Part shown: piece after piece, positions 16,412-25,110 of the stretch
Position numbering within the stretch: the first letter of the stretch is position 1
Layout of the letters: each line of letters starts with the position of its first letter
Assembly: GCA_934630855.1 (NCBI GenBank)
Contig: CAKTWW010000016.1
Location: 1 to 40,859, forward strand
Length of the DNA: 40,859 nt
Direction: 5' to 3'
Source of the DNA: an uncultured Collinsella sp.
GTDB taxonomy: Bacteria > Actinomycetota > Coriobacteriia > Coriobacteriales > Coriobacteriaceae
Program-made: the position numbers and the translations under genes
Notes under the pieces: model-generated
The model's input: only the letters and a program-made list of their open reading frames with translations
What the model was told of the DNA's origin: nothing
Database searches by the model: none

Positions 16412-17247
16412 GCGCGACATTGGGCGAGCTTGATATCCCCGATATCAAGCTCATCTGTCTCGATTTGGACGGCACGCTGTTTAATTCGTCCAAGCAGGTA
16501 TCGCAGGGCAACCGAGCTGCCATCAAGCGCGCACTCGATGCCGGCATTAAGGTGGCGATCGCAAGCGGTCGCCACCCGTTCAATATCGCGGAGACTGCCG
16601 ACAGTTTGGGACTTCCCCATACGGCCGTCTGCCTTTCAGGCGCCTACGTAATGATTGGCGGGTCTGAGGCGTTTCGCCATGGGCTGAGTGATGAGAGCGT
16701 ACAAAAGGTCATCGATACTGCGGCTGAACACCAGTGCTATATCTCCCTTGCCGGTGGTGACTTTAACCTTTGCGCGGGTTACATAGAGCGTAAGGGAGGG
16801 GAGACGCCGGCGACTCGGCGCTATATCCGCCTTGACAGCTATGACGCGCTGCGCGAAGAGGCTCAAAAGCACAAGGGTCTTTTTCTTAAGGGCGCTGTGC
16901 ATCATGACAATCCCGCCGTGTACGAGGCTGTTAAGCAACGGCTCTCGCACATTGATGACATCGAGGCGGTCCAATCCGATGTGTGCTGGTGCGATGCCAT
17001 CGCCAAGGGTTGCTCTAAGGCCGAGGGTGTCGCAGCGCTTGCAAAGGCGCTGGGGCATACGATGGGAGAAGTGGCGGCGCTTGGCGACGACGAGAACGAT
17101 GTCGAACTGATATCGGAAGCTGGCCTGGGCATTGCTATGGGAAATGCTTTGCCCCAGGTTAAAACTGTGGCTAAAGCCCAGACGCTCGACAACGATCATG
17201 ATGGCGTCGCATATACAATCGATAAGATTTTGGAGAGAAGGGCGTAA
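16405..17247 (+). CDS. HAD-superfamily (Cof-type) sugar phosphatase
   Basis: A 280-residue Cof-type HAD hydrolase: motif I LDLDGTLFNS with nucleophile Asp19 and Asp21, and motif IV ALGDDENDVELI near the C-terminus. I start at GTG 16405, overlapping the GH88 stop by 7 bases, with GGGGAAGGA (16386-16394) upstream. Position inside the PTS/GH operon suggests it removes the phosphate that the PTS places on the imported oligosaccharide, or on a product of its cleavage. This is inference; Cof proteins have broad specificity. Confidence 0.8.
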   Translation: MVGATLGELDIPDIKLICLDLDGTLFNSSKQVSQGNRAAIKRALDAGIKVAIASGRHPFNIAETADSLGLPHTAVCLSGAYVMIGGSEAFRHGLSDESVQKVIDTAAEHQCYISLAGGDFNLCAGYIERKGGETPATRRYIRLDSYDALREEAQKHKGLFLKGAVHHDNPAVYEAVKQRLSHIDDIEAVQSDVCWCDAIAKGCSKAEGVAALAKALGHTMGEVAALGDDENDVELISEAGLGIAMGNALPQVKTVAKAQTLDNDHDGVAYTIDKILERRA

Positions 17248-17250
17248 GCG

Positions 17251-18882
17251 ATGACGAAGGTCGCCAATCCCGTGCTTCGCGGGTTTCATCCCGATCCCTG
17301 CCTGTGTCAAGCGCACGGCAAATACTACCTTGCGACATCGACCTTCCAGTGGGTGCCGGCGGTTTCGATTTACGAGTCCGATGACTTGATCGAATGGAAG
17401 CCGCTTGGTGGTGCTCTACCCAATTTGGACCTGCGCGGCGTTCCCGATTCGGCGGGCGTATGGGCGCCCGACCTGTCCTATGACGAGGCTAGCGACCTGT
17501 TTTGGCTGACCTATACGATTGCGTATCAGATTGACGGCATCTTCAAGGATGTCCGCAATTATGTGGTTACGGCGCACGATCCGCGCGGCCCATGGTCGGA
17601 GCCGGTTTTTGTGAACGCGTCTGGTTTTGATCCGGGTTTTTTCCACGAGAACGGTCGTCATTACGTTATCAATCCCCAATGGGATCCCCGCCCTGTCGAT
17701 GGTCACCATAAGTTCAACGGCCTGGTGATGCAGGAGTTCTCACTCGAGGCCGGTCTGATTGGTGAGGCGCGTGTAGTGCTTGGAAACAGTGATGCTGTTA
17801 ACTGGCTGCGCGAGGGTCCCCATGTGCTCAAGCACGACGATTGGTACTACATCGCCTGTGCCGAGGGCGGCACCGGTCGCCGGCACAGGATTCGTATGGC
17901 GCGCTCGCATGAGCTGTGGGGACCGTACGAGATGTGCCCCGAGCCCTTGGTGTGCGCATGGATGTCCGATAGCCCCCTGCGCCGCTCGGGGCATGGCAAC
18001 TTTGCCCAGGCGCCCGATGGCAGCTGGTATGTTGCGTTTCTATGCAGCCGCTATTTGCCGGAGCGAGATGACTCTGAGCGCGTCTTCGATGAGCATGAGT
18101 CTGGTTGCTCTCCTTTGGGGCGCGAGACCGGCATGGCGCCGGTTGTGTGGCAAGACGGTTGGCCTCGCTTGGCCAATGGCGGTATTGCCGCGCCGGAGAC
18201 GTTTGAGGTGGCGGGTGATGCGCCTACGCCGAATACGTCTTTTGCTTACGAGACGCACTTTGCCGATGACGAGGACCTTTGGAAGAGTGGCTGGCTTTGC
18301 TCTCGACGAACCTCCGGCGGATGGTGGAGTGTCGGTCCTGAGGGTCTTATCCTTAAGGGCGGCGACTCGCCGAGCTCCGCATACGAGCGTTCCGAATTGG
18401 TGCAGCGCGCACGCAGCCATGCGTGGCATGCAGAGTGCTCAATGCAGTTTGAACCCTCCCACTATAACCAGACGGCAGGCATGATTTGCGAATACGATTC
18501 CCGCGCTTTCCACTATCTGTTTGTTAGCTGGGATGAGGATCGCAAATGCAGGGTCATTCAGGCGCTGTCCTCTGACAAGGGTGCTTTTAGTATGCCGCTG
18601 GGTGATGCAGGAATCGCGGTACCGGATACGGTTGAGTCAATTCGTCTGGGTGTCTCGGTCGATGGGTACGACCTTGTGTTTTCTTATGCCCTCGATGATG
18701 GGGAGTGGTGTGTCGTTGCCAGCGCGGACGGCAACCCCTTGGTGCTCGACGCTTCGATCATGAGCGATGAGCACGTGGGCTTTGGTGCCTATACCGGAAC
18801 AGTCGTCGGTCTAACCTGCATCGATATGTGGGACAAGACCGCGACGGCAACATTCGATTCATTTTCGTATCAGGACTGCTAA
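17251..18882 (+). CDS. GH43-family beta-xylosidase/arabinofuranosidase-type protein
   Basis: A 543-residue GH43 enzyme with a C-terminal beta-sandwich (about 330-543) as in XynB-type proteins. The catalytic base is Asp15 (GFHPDPCL), the pKa modulator Asp127 (GFDPGFF), and the acid Glu188 (REGPHVL). Family members release xylose or arabinose from oligosaccharides. No signal peptide is visible, so it should trim imported oligosaccharides in the cytoplasm. It starts 3 bases after the HAD stop and clearly belongs to the same operon. Its presence suggests the imported glycan carries pentose side residues, as in xylogalacturonan or arabinose-decorated pectin fragments. Confidence 0.88.
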   Translation: MTKVANPVLRGFHPDPCLCQAHGKYYLATSTFQWVPAVSIYESDDLIEWKPLGGALPNLDLRGVPDSAGVWAPDLSYDEASDLFWLTYTIAYQIDGIFKDVRNYVVTAHDPRGPWSEPVFVNASGFDPGFFHENGRHYVINPQWDPRPVDGHHKFNGLVMQEFSLEAGLIGEARVVLGNSDAVNWLREGPHVLKHDDWYYIACAEGGTGRRHRIRMARSHELWGPYEMCPEPLVCAWMSDSPLRRSGHGNFAQAPDGSWYVAFLCSRYLPERDDSERVFDEHESGCSPLGRETGMAPVVWQDGWPRLANGGIAAPETFEVAGDAPTPNTSFAYETHFADDEDLWKSGWLCSRRTSGGWWSVGPEGLILKGGDSPSSAYERSELVQRARSHAWHAECSMQFEPSHYNQTAGMICEYDSRAFHYLFVSWDEDRKCRVIQALSSDKGAFSMPLGDAGIAVPDTVESIRLGVSVDGYDLVFSYALDDGEWCVVASADGNPLVLDASIMSDEHVGFGAYTGTVVGLTCIDMWDKTATATFDSFSYQDC

Positions 18883-18894
18883 GAGGGTGATCCT

Positions 18895-19686
18895 ATGCCC
18901 AGTGTCTGCCTGAGCCTGGTTCGTCAGACGGGCGAGGTCATATATCGTGCCGAGCGTGACGGCGAGGTGACGCTATCCTGGCGCGGGCAATACCTGCCGG
19001 GTGACAAGCTGGTCATTCAATGTGATACCGCACCGGCACATTTGGTTGTGAGACTTGATGTCTCGCTTGCCGAGAGTCACGTGTTTATGACGCAAGGGAC
19101 CTTTGAATTCCCTGTTCCGCTCGGTGAACTTCAAAAAGCCTATGGCAAGGGTTGGGCGTTTGAAGACGAGCGCCACTACGCTTACGTTCGCATTGAGGAC
19201 GAGCGCGAGACGAATGGGTGGAGGTGCCTGTCGCTTAATTCCTGTGATCATGAAAGTATGTCAGGCGTTTATCCTCACGCGAGCTCGAATATTCCTATGG
19301 ATAACCCACAGTTTATCGCTCGAAATGCGATTGACGGGGTGATCGAGACGTCGAGTCACGGAAGCTGGCCGCATGAGTCGTGGGGCGTTGCCGGTAGATC
19401 GGATGCTTGGCTCAAGATCGACTTTGGCGAACCGGTGATTGCCGATGAGTTGCGGCTCTACCTTCGCGCCGATTTTCCGCATGATACATGCTGGGAATCT
19501 GCGCAATTGGAGCTTTCGGATGGTTCCGTCGTTGCGTTGTCTCTTAAGAAGACGGGCGAACGTCAGTCGTTTGACCTGGGAGGCGCATGTGTGTCATGGG
19601 TCAAGCTCAAGCAGCCGGTTAAGCGCGCCGAGGACGGTTTTCCCGGCCTGAGCCAGATTGAGGTCTGGGGACGCCGGCTTGTTTGA
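18895..19686 (+). CDS. Unknown two-domain protein with C-terminal discoidin-like carbohydrate-binding fold
   Basis: A 263-residue protein. The C-terminal half (about 125-263) has the look of an F5/8-type (discoidin) domain: ARNAIDGVIETSSHGSWPHESW, WLKIDFGEPVIADELRLYLR, and a closing LSQIEVWGR strand. The N-terminal half (1-120) is beta-rich and unassigned (SLVRQTGEVIYRAERDGEVTL). There is no signal peptide or anchor. It lies 12 bases after GH43 and before the GH28-like gene, so it is an operon member. It may be an accessory binding protein or an uncharacterised enzyme; discoidin-like domains on a soluble cytoplasmic protein are unusual. Confidence 0.6.
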   Translation: MPSVCLSLVRQTGEVIYRAERDGEVTLSWRGQYLPGDKLVIQCDTAPAHLVVRLDVSLAESHVFMTQGTFEFPVPLGELQKAYGKGWAFEDERHYAYVRIEDERETNGWRCLSLNSCDHESMSGVYPHASSNIPMDNPQFIARNAIDGVIETSSHGSWPHESWGVAGRSDAWLKIDFGEPVIADELRLYLRADFPHDTCWESAQLELSDGSVVALSLKKTGERQSFDLGGACVSWVKLKQPVKRAEDGFPGLSQIEVWGRRLV

Positions 19687-19715
19687 TATGGCTGACCGCT
19701 TATTCCAAGAAACAT

Positions 19716-19755
19716 GACCCGATCGAAATCGCATAGTGCGATCGATTTTCGGGTC
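19716..19755. other. Imperfect inverted repeat before GH28-like gene
   Basis: GACCCGA (19716-19722) pairs with TCGGGTC (19749-19755) and inner ATCGCA with TGCGAT (19728-19742). There is no T-tract. It sits in the only sizeable gap of the hydrolase operon and may be an intercistronic stability or processing hairpin. Confidence 0.5.
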
Positions 19756-19801
19756 TGCCAAGTCAAGAGCTTGCTATCGATTAAGATGCGAAAGGATCAA
19801 T

Positions 19802-21025
19802 ATGGCTCTCACTACCTTCCATGTTCCCGCCGAGTTGGCCGACCGCGATGGTTGCGTGACGGCTGAGTTTCAACAGATTCTTGATCAGGCACGCGATGCG
19901 CAGGGCGCGCGCGTTGTCGTTCCTACCGGTGTATATCGCGTGGGCTCTATCCGTATGTATGGCGATACCGAACTCTATCTTGAGTCCGGCGCCATAATTC
20001 AGGGTTCCGACAATATTGCGGACTATACCGATTGGGATATTCCGACTACCCTTCGCTATGCGACCGATCCCGAAATCGTGCGCATCCAGCGCCTGCCTCC
20101 ACACTATACTCGTGCGCTGCTAACCATTGCCGATGCCAAGAACGTCGCCATTACCGGTGAGCCCGGCAGTGCGCTCGACGGCGTCGACTGCACCGATCCT
20201 GCTGGTGAAGAGGGCTTTCGTGGGGCTATGGGCATCCGTATCTGTCGTTGCCAGAACGTGACGCTTAAGGGCTATACGTTTGAGCGCGGCGCTAATTGGA
20301 GCCACCAGATTGACTCGTGCAACAACGTGTTTGCCCAGGATGTGACCATTTTGGGTGGTCACGATGGCTTCAACATCCATCACTGCAACAACGTCACGAT
20401 TCGCTCCTGCACGCTCAAGACCGGCGATGATTGTGTCGCCGGTTTCGATGCGCGCAACGTCGTCGTTGAGGACTGCCTGCTCAATACGGCATGCAACGCC
20501 ATCCGTCTGGGCTGCCAGAACCTGCTGGTTGATTCCTGCCGCTTTGTGGGGCCGGGCGAGTACGAGCACATCCTCGAGGGAACTCATCACATGCACGCCG
20601 CCGTTAAGTACTATTCGCCGGCGGGCGACGAGTATCGTGGCGACTCGTGCAATTGGCGTCTGCATAACTGCTCGTTTGTTAATCCAGGGCGTTTGATCAA
20701 TTACGACTTTGGATCCGAGAAGGGCTATCAGACGGAATATCCGCTGGTCGATCTGCACTTTGACAGCTGCTCGGCGCAGGGCGTGACCATGAGTTCCTTC
20801 TTCAACGGAAACGAGGAGGTCCCCGGCGTGCTCGAGTTTAGCAATTGCGAGATCTCGTACGAGCCCGATGCCGAGTCTGTTGGAAGCCCCTGCATTCAGC
20901 TTGGTCGGGGCGCTAAGCTCATCGAGCGTGGCGTTACCTATCATTGCGAAAGCGGAGAGCGGCTGCAGGGTCCGCGTGTTATTAAGGAGTCCGAGGTTAA
21001 GGCTGAGGTGCTCCAGAGGAGGTAG
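19802..21025 (+). CDS. GH28-like right-handed beta-helix protein
   Basis: A 407-residue parallel beta-helix protein resembling polygalacturonases (GH28). The helix turns are seen in repeats such as CNNVFAQDVTILGG, CNNVTIRSCTLKTG and ARNVVVEDCLLNT. Asp188 (GGHDGFN) and GDD at 208-210 match the acidic catalytic pairs of GH28, but the usual NTDG, GHG and RIK motifs are not intact: HDG replaces NTDG and CNAIRLG stands near the GHG position. It may therefore be a divergent exo-acting galacturonidase, or a related beta-helix enzyme. There is no signal peptide. The start ATG 19802 follows GAAAGGA. It lies 8 bases before the second DUF2264 gene. Confidence 0.75.
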   Translation: MALTTFHVPAELADRDGCVTAEFQQILDQARDAQGARVVVPTGVYRVGSIRMYGDTELYLESGAIIQGSDNIADYTDWDIPTTLRYATDPEIVRIQRLPPHYTRALLTIADAKNVAITGEPGSALDGVDCTDPAGEEGFRGAMGIRICRCQNVTLKGYTFERGANWSHQIDSCNNVFAQDVTILGGHDGFNIHHCNNVTIRSCTLKTGDDCVAGFDARNVVVEDCLLNTACNAIRLGCQNLLVDSCRFVGPGEYEHILEGTHHMHAAVKYYSPAGDEYRGDSCNWRLHNCSFVNPGRLINYDFGSEKGYQTEYPLVDLHFDSCSAQGVTMSSFFNGNEEVPGVLEFSNCEISYEPDAESVGSPCIQLGRGAKLIERGVTYHCESGERLQGPRVIKESEVKAEVLQRR

Positions 21026-21033
21026 AGGCATCG

Positions 21034-22737
21034 ATGGCGCTGCATTCACGTCGCGATTTCGAGACGATGCTCATGCGTTTCCTCGATCCGCTGCGTAAAC
21101 ACTACGACGCGTCTTGTGCGCGTATCGAGCTCGTGGGCGGGGGAGCCCAATACGAAAACGAGGTCATCCCCATGGAGGCTTGGGCTCGGCCTTTGTGGGG
21201 GCTTGCTCCCTATTGGGCTGGTGGATCGCGCAGTGCCGACGAGTTTTTTGAGCATGCGTATTGCAACGGTTTGATTGCCGGAACCGATCCACAGTCGGAT
21301 GCCTATTGGGGTGACTGCCGCGATCATGACCAGAAGTTTGTCGAGATGGCGGCTATCGCCTATGCCCTTTTGCTCGCTCCCGATGTGCTGTGGGAGCCGT
21401 TGACGGAGGGGCAGCGTGAGCGTGCCGCGGCGTGGCTGGGGAAAATCAACGAGCACAGTTGCCCTGCCGGTAACTGGTTGTGGTTTCAAGCACTTGTTAA
21501 CCTTGCCCTGCGTGAGCTTGGCATGCCTTTTGACGAGGACATCCTGAACAATGACCTTCGGGAACTCGACGGCTTTTATTGCGATGACGGTTGGTACAAG
21601 GATGGCCCGACAGGCCTGCCCGATTACTACAATGCCATGACGTTTCAGTTCTTTTCGGTTCTTTATATCTGGAAGTTCGGAAACCGTGATGTTGTGAGGT
21701 CTGCTAACTATCTCAATAGGCTCAAGATGTTTGCTGCCGATTACATTAAGTTGTTCTCTGCGCGTGGCGAGGCGGTGCCGTATGGGCGCTCGATGATTTA
21801 CCGGTTCGCGCAGTCGGGCTTCTGGTCGATTACTGCGGCAGCGGGCGTGTGCCTGGGGGATGGCTTTGATGCCGCGCGACTCAAGGGCTTAATAACTCGA
21901 AACATTGAGGCATGGGATTACGGCCGCATTTGCGACAACGGTCACGTGCTTTCGTTGGGCTATAAGTATCCCAACCAACACATGTGCGAGGGGTACAATG
22001 CCGCCGGTTCGCCTTACTGGTGCCTGATGACGTTTGCGTGTCTGGCGCTTCCCGAGAACAACGCGTTTTGGAGTGTGCCGGTATCTGAGCTCGCGCCCTC
22101 TGCATGTACGATCGACGACGCCTTGGGAAAGACGGCCTTAGTATCGCGCGATGCTAAGGGAGAGGTGACGCTCTATCCGAGCGGTCGCACCCCGGGGCAT
22201 CCCTTTGCCCAGTCAGACAACAAGTACAGCAAGTTTGCCTATTCGAGCCAGTTTGGCTTTGGCGTTGCGCGCTCGCAACGCACGCTTGAGGAAGCGGCGC
22301 CCGATAGCATGCTTTCTTTTGTGGTCGGTGGCCGCGTGTTTGTTCGCGACGGCGTCGAAAAGAGCGAGGTAATAACGCTCGACAACGGGCAGCGTGCCGT
22401 GCGGACGCACTGGAGCCCGTGCCCGGGTATCGATGTGGTGACCGAAGTCATTCCTCTTGCAGGCGGTCAGCTGCGTGGTCATGTAGTCACGAGTACGGTC
22501 GATTGTCTTGCCTATGATGCGGGATTTGCCGTGCCGGGAGACTATCACTGGGTGACGCTGGAGGATACCGATAAGGTGTGTCGCGTTGAAGCAATGGGCG
22601 CCGCTGCCGGCGAGCGTGTCCTGTTGCATCCCGAAGCCAACACAAATATCGAGTGCGGCAAGACGGCCATACCCGCCGTAAAGTACGTCATAAGTTCAGG
22701 CGTCAACAAGCTTGCGACGCATGTTGCCGTTATCTGA
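21034..22737 (+). CDS. DUF2264 family protein, second copy
   Basis: A 567-residue paralogue of the protein at 9825-11633, with the same blocks in the same order: EAWARPLWGLAPYW, CPAGNWLWFQALVNLALRELG, DGWYKDG, AVPYGRSMIYRFAQSGFWS and NKYSKFAYSSQFGFGV. Divergence is considerable, so the two probably have different specificities. AGGAGG lies upstream and overlaps the end of the GH28-like gene. It is the last gene of the operon; a hairpin overlaps its 3' end. A cytoplasmic role in uronide hydrolysis is inferred from the locus. Confidence 0.75.
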   Translation: MALHSRRDFETMLMRFLDPLRKHYDASCARIELVGGGAQYENEVIPMEAWARPLWGLAPYWAGGSRSADEFFEHAYCNGLIAGTDPQSDAYWGDCRDHDQKFVEMAAIAYALLLAPDVLWEPLTEGQRERAAAWLGKINEHSCPAGNWLWFQALVNLALRELGMPFDEDILNNDLRELDGFYCDDGWYKDGPTGLPDYYNAMTFQFFSVLYIWKFGNRDVVRSANYLNRLKMFAADYIKLFSARGEAVPYGRSMIYRFAQSGFWSITAAAGVCLGDGFDAARLKGLITRNIEAWDYGRICDNGHVLSLGYKYPNQHMCEGYNAAGSPYWCLMTFACLALPENNAFWSVPVSELAPSACTIDDALGKTALVSRDAKGEVTLYPSGRTPGHPFAQSDNKYSKFAYSSQFGFGVARSQRTLEEAAPDSMLSFVVGGRVFVRDGVEKSEVITLDNGQRAVRTHWSPCPGIDVVTEVIPLAGGQLRGHVVTSTVDCLAYDAGFAVPGDYHWVTLEDTDKVCRVEAMGAAAGERVLLHPEANTNIECGKTAIPAVKYVISSGVNKLATHVAVI

Positions 22738-22757
22738 TAAGGGCAACATGCGTCTTT
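22716..22757 (+). terminator. Terminator of the PTS/glycosidase operon
   Basis: A perfect 13-bp stem (22716-22728 with 22742-22754) overlaps the DUF2264 stop codon and is followed by a short TTT. It separates two convergent genes and may work in both directions. Confidence 0.65.
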
Positions 22758-22761
22758 GCCG

Positions 22762-23448
22762 CTACTGCCCCTGCTTACTCTCCGCAATCATGTTGCGGTT
22801 GTAGACCAGGTGCAGATACATCGCGTCGTGCGCGGCGGTGGGGTTGCGTGCGGCGATGGCATCGGCCACGCCGCGGTGGGTGCGAATGGTCTCCTCGACC
22901 AGCTGTTTGCCGGTCACATCAATGAATAGGGGAACGGAGGCCTTGAGCACGCCCATCAGACGGGGAACGACAAGGTTTCCGCAGCTCTCGGCAATGGCAT
23001 TGTGAAACGCAGTGTCGGCGGCGGAGTAGTCTTCGCCAAGGGCGGCCAGGCGCTCGGATTCGTCGCAGAGTTCTTTAATGCAGGCAATTTGGTCTTCGGT
23101 CGCGTGCTCGGCCGCCATGCTTGCCATCTGTGGCTCAATCATAAAGCGCACCTCGAGCAGGTCGCGCGCCAGACGCTGCTTATCGCCGATAAAGGTAAAG
23201 CCCAGCGGGTCGTCGGCAACGCCGGGGTTGGACGCCACATACGTGCCCGAGCCCTGCTTAATGCGCACGATATTGCGCGATTGCAGTAGCTTCATGGCTT
23301 CGCGAACAGTGCTCCGACCGGCTCCTAGGCGCTCAACCAGCACGGCTTCCTTGGGCAAGCGATCGCCCTGGCCAAGGTTCTCGTCCAGGATCAGTTGAAT
23401 GATTTTGTCAGCAATCTGCTCGGGGAGTCCCGACTCGGCTCGTGCCAC
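22762..23448 (-). CDS. GntR/FadR-family regulator
   Basis: A 228-residue FadR-subfamily regulator: N-terminal winged helix (LPKEAVLVERLGAGRSTVREAMKLLQ) and a C-terminal FCD ligand domain (DTAFHNAIAESCGN, then TIRTHRGVADAI), which in relatives holds a metal and binds small organic acids. It is divergent from the GntP/dehydratase pair, with three CATCAGA-core sites between them, so it most likely represses that pair in the absence of its sugar-acid inducer. Confidence 0.85.
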   Translation of the reverse strand: MARAESGLPEQIADKIIQLILDENLGQGDRLPKEAVLVERLGAGRSTVREAMKLLQSRNIVRIKQGSGTYVASNPGVADDPLGFTFIGDKQRLARDLLEVRFMIEPQMASMAAEHATEDQIACIKELCDESERLAALGEDYSAADTAFHNAIAESCGNLVVPRLMGVLKASVPLFIDVTGKQLVEETIRTHRGVADAIAARNPTAAHDAMYLHLVYNRNMIAESKQGQ

Positions 23449-23575
23449 GTTTCACCTCACGTCTAAGAATTCATCAGAGCTATTCTAGCCCATCAACGGA
23501 GGAGTGCCGGTCGCTGCTCCCACGATCGATGAACAATATCTACCGTTCACCGTCAAAAATCGACCGTTCGCGAAA

Positions 23576-23668
23576 ATACATCAGATGTATTTCGAAAAAG
23601 TTTCCCTTTGAAACATCAGACCTATTTGAAAACCGCTATAGTCGTAGGCGAATTCAAAAGGTCTGATG
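23576..23668. promoter_or_regulatory. Operator cluster between gntR and gntP
   Basis: ATACATCAGATGTAT (23576-23590) is a perfect palindrome around A23583. The core CATCAGA recurs at 23614-23620 and, inverted, at 23662-23668, and the decamers CATCAGACCT/AGGTCTGATG (23614-23623 and 23659-23668) flank a -10-like TATAGT (23637-23642). This looks like a FadR-type operator set for the divergent genes. Confidence 0.65.
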
Positions 23669-23681
23669 AATTGGAGGAAAG

Positions 23682-25043
23682 ATGTCAGACCCAACGTTTA
23701 TGGCAGACCCCACCAGGCTCGTCATCGCCGCCATCGTGGGCATCGCGCTGCTGCTTGCGCTCATCATTAAGTTCAAGCTGCACCCCGTGCTGTCGATGAT
23801 GGTCTCGGCGCTCGCGATCGGCATCGGCGCGGGCATGCCGCTCGACCTGGTGGCAGACACCGTCACCAAGGGCGTGGGCACTACGCTGCAAAACATTGCC
23901 CTGCTTATTGGCCTGGGGTCGATGTTTGGTCAGATCCTGGAGGAGAGCGGCGGCGCCAAGAAGATCGCCCAGACCTTTATCGATACCTTCGGTCAGGGTC
24001 ACTCCAGCTGGGCACTGGGCATCACCGGCCTGGTCATCGGCACCACGGTGTTCTTTGAGGCCGGCGTGGTCGTTTTGATCCCGCTCGCGTTTAGCGTGGC
24101 ATCGCAGACCAAGAAGTCGACCCTCTACTACGGCATCGCCCTGCTCGCGGGACTGGCAGCTGGCTATGCGTTCGTGCCGCCTTCGGCCGGTTCGGTTCTG
24201 GTTGCCGGCACACTCGGCGTCGACCTGGGCACCATGATCCTCGTCGGCATTCCCACCGCTTTTGTCGCCATGGCTGTCGCCGGCGTCGTCTGGGGCCGCA
24301 ACGTGGGCGGCCGCATCTTTACGGAGGTCCCCGAGCACTTCACCTCCGCCGAGGGCGCGAGCGACGACAAGGAGCTTCCCTCCTTTGGCATGGTGCTCGC
24401 GATCGTGCTTACGCCGCTTTGCCTGATTCTGCTGGGCACGCTGTCCTCGTACATTCCCATGCCCGAGCAGGTCGCCTCGATCCTCGCCTTCCTGGGCAAG
24501 CCGTTTGTCGCCCTCACCATCGCCACGCTCATCGCCATGTATCTGCTGGGCGCCCGCCGTGGCTACTCCGGCACCGAGCTCAAGGCCCTGCTCGACCGCT
24601 CGCTCAAGCCCGTCGGCATGATCTTGCTGGTCATCGCCTGCGGAGGCGTCATCCGCTGGATGCTGCAGGACTGCGGCCTGGGTCAGGTCATCGGCCCCGT
24701 GCTCGAGAGCTGCCCGCTTCCGCTCGTGGTCGTCGGCTTCCTCATCGCCGCGCTCGTCCGCGCTTCGGTCGGTAGCTCCATCGTGTCCATGACCATGGCT
24801 TCGGGCATCATGGCCGCCATGCCTGCGGTCGCTGGCGCCTCGGTGCTCATGCGCGCCGCCATCTGCCTTGCCATCTGCGGTGGCGCCACGGCACTCTCGC
24901 ACGTCAACGATGCCGGCTTCTGGATGTGCTCTTCGTTCCTGGAGATTGACGAGAAGACCACCCTCAAGTCCTGGACTGTCATGGAGACGATCATCGGTCT
25001 TACGGGCCTCGCCTGCGCCCTGGTGATCTCGTTCTTCGCCTAA
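23682..25043 (+). CDS. GntP-family sugar-acid permease
   Basis: A 453-residue multi-pass membrane protein of the GntP family (gluconate, KDG, fructuronate and related sugar acids). Typical segments are LHPVLSMMVSALAIGIGAGMP, GLGSMFGQILEESGGAKKIA, VFFEAGVVVLIPLAFSVA and the C-terminal LSHVNDAGFWM. It imports a sugar acid by proton symport. It is followed by a dehydratase gene 67 bases on and controlled with it by the divergent GntR. The pairing recalls E. coli yjhF-yjhG. Confidence 0.88.
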   Translation: MSDPTFMADPTRLVIAAIVGIALLLALIIKFKLHPVLSMMVSALAIGIGAGMPLDLVADTVTKGVGTTLQNIALLIGLGSMFGQILEESGGAKKIAQTFIDTFGQGHSSWALGITGLVIGTTVFFEAGVVVLIPLAFSVASQTKKSTLYYGIALLAGLAAGYAFVPPSAGSVLVAGTLGVDLGTMILVGIPTAFVAMAVAGVVWGRNVGGRIFTEVPEHFTSAEGASDDKELPSFGMVLAIVLTPLCLILLGTLSSYIPMPEQVASILAFLGKPFVALTIATLIAMYLLGARRGYSGTELKALLDRSLKPVGMILLVIACGGVIRWMLQDCGLGQVIGPVLESCPLPLVVVGFLIAALVRASVGSSIVSMTMASGIMAAMPAVAGASVLMRAAICLAICGGATALSHVNDAGFWMCSSFLEIDEKTTLKSWTVMETIIGLTGLACALVISFFA

Positions 25044-25110
25044 TCGCAAGCCAGCGCTTCACATCAATCGATAACCAAACCAAGTAAGCCTTAAACCAAA
25101 GGAGTACACC

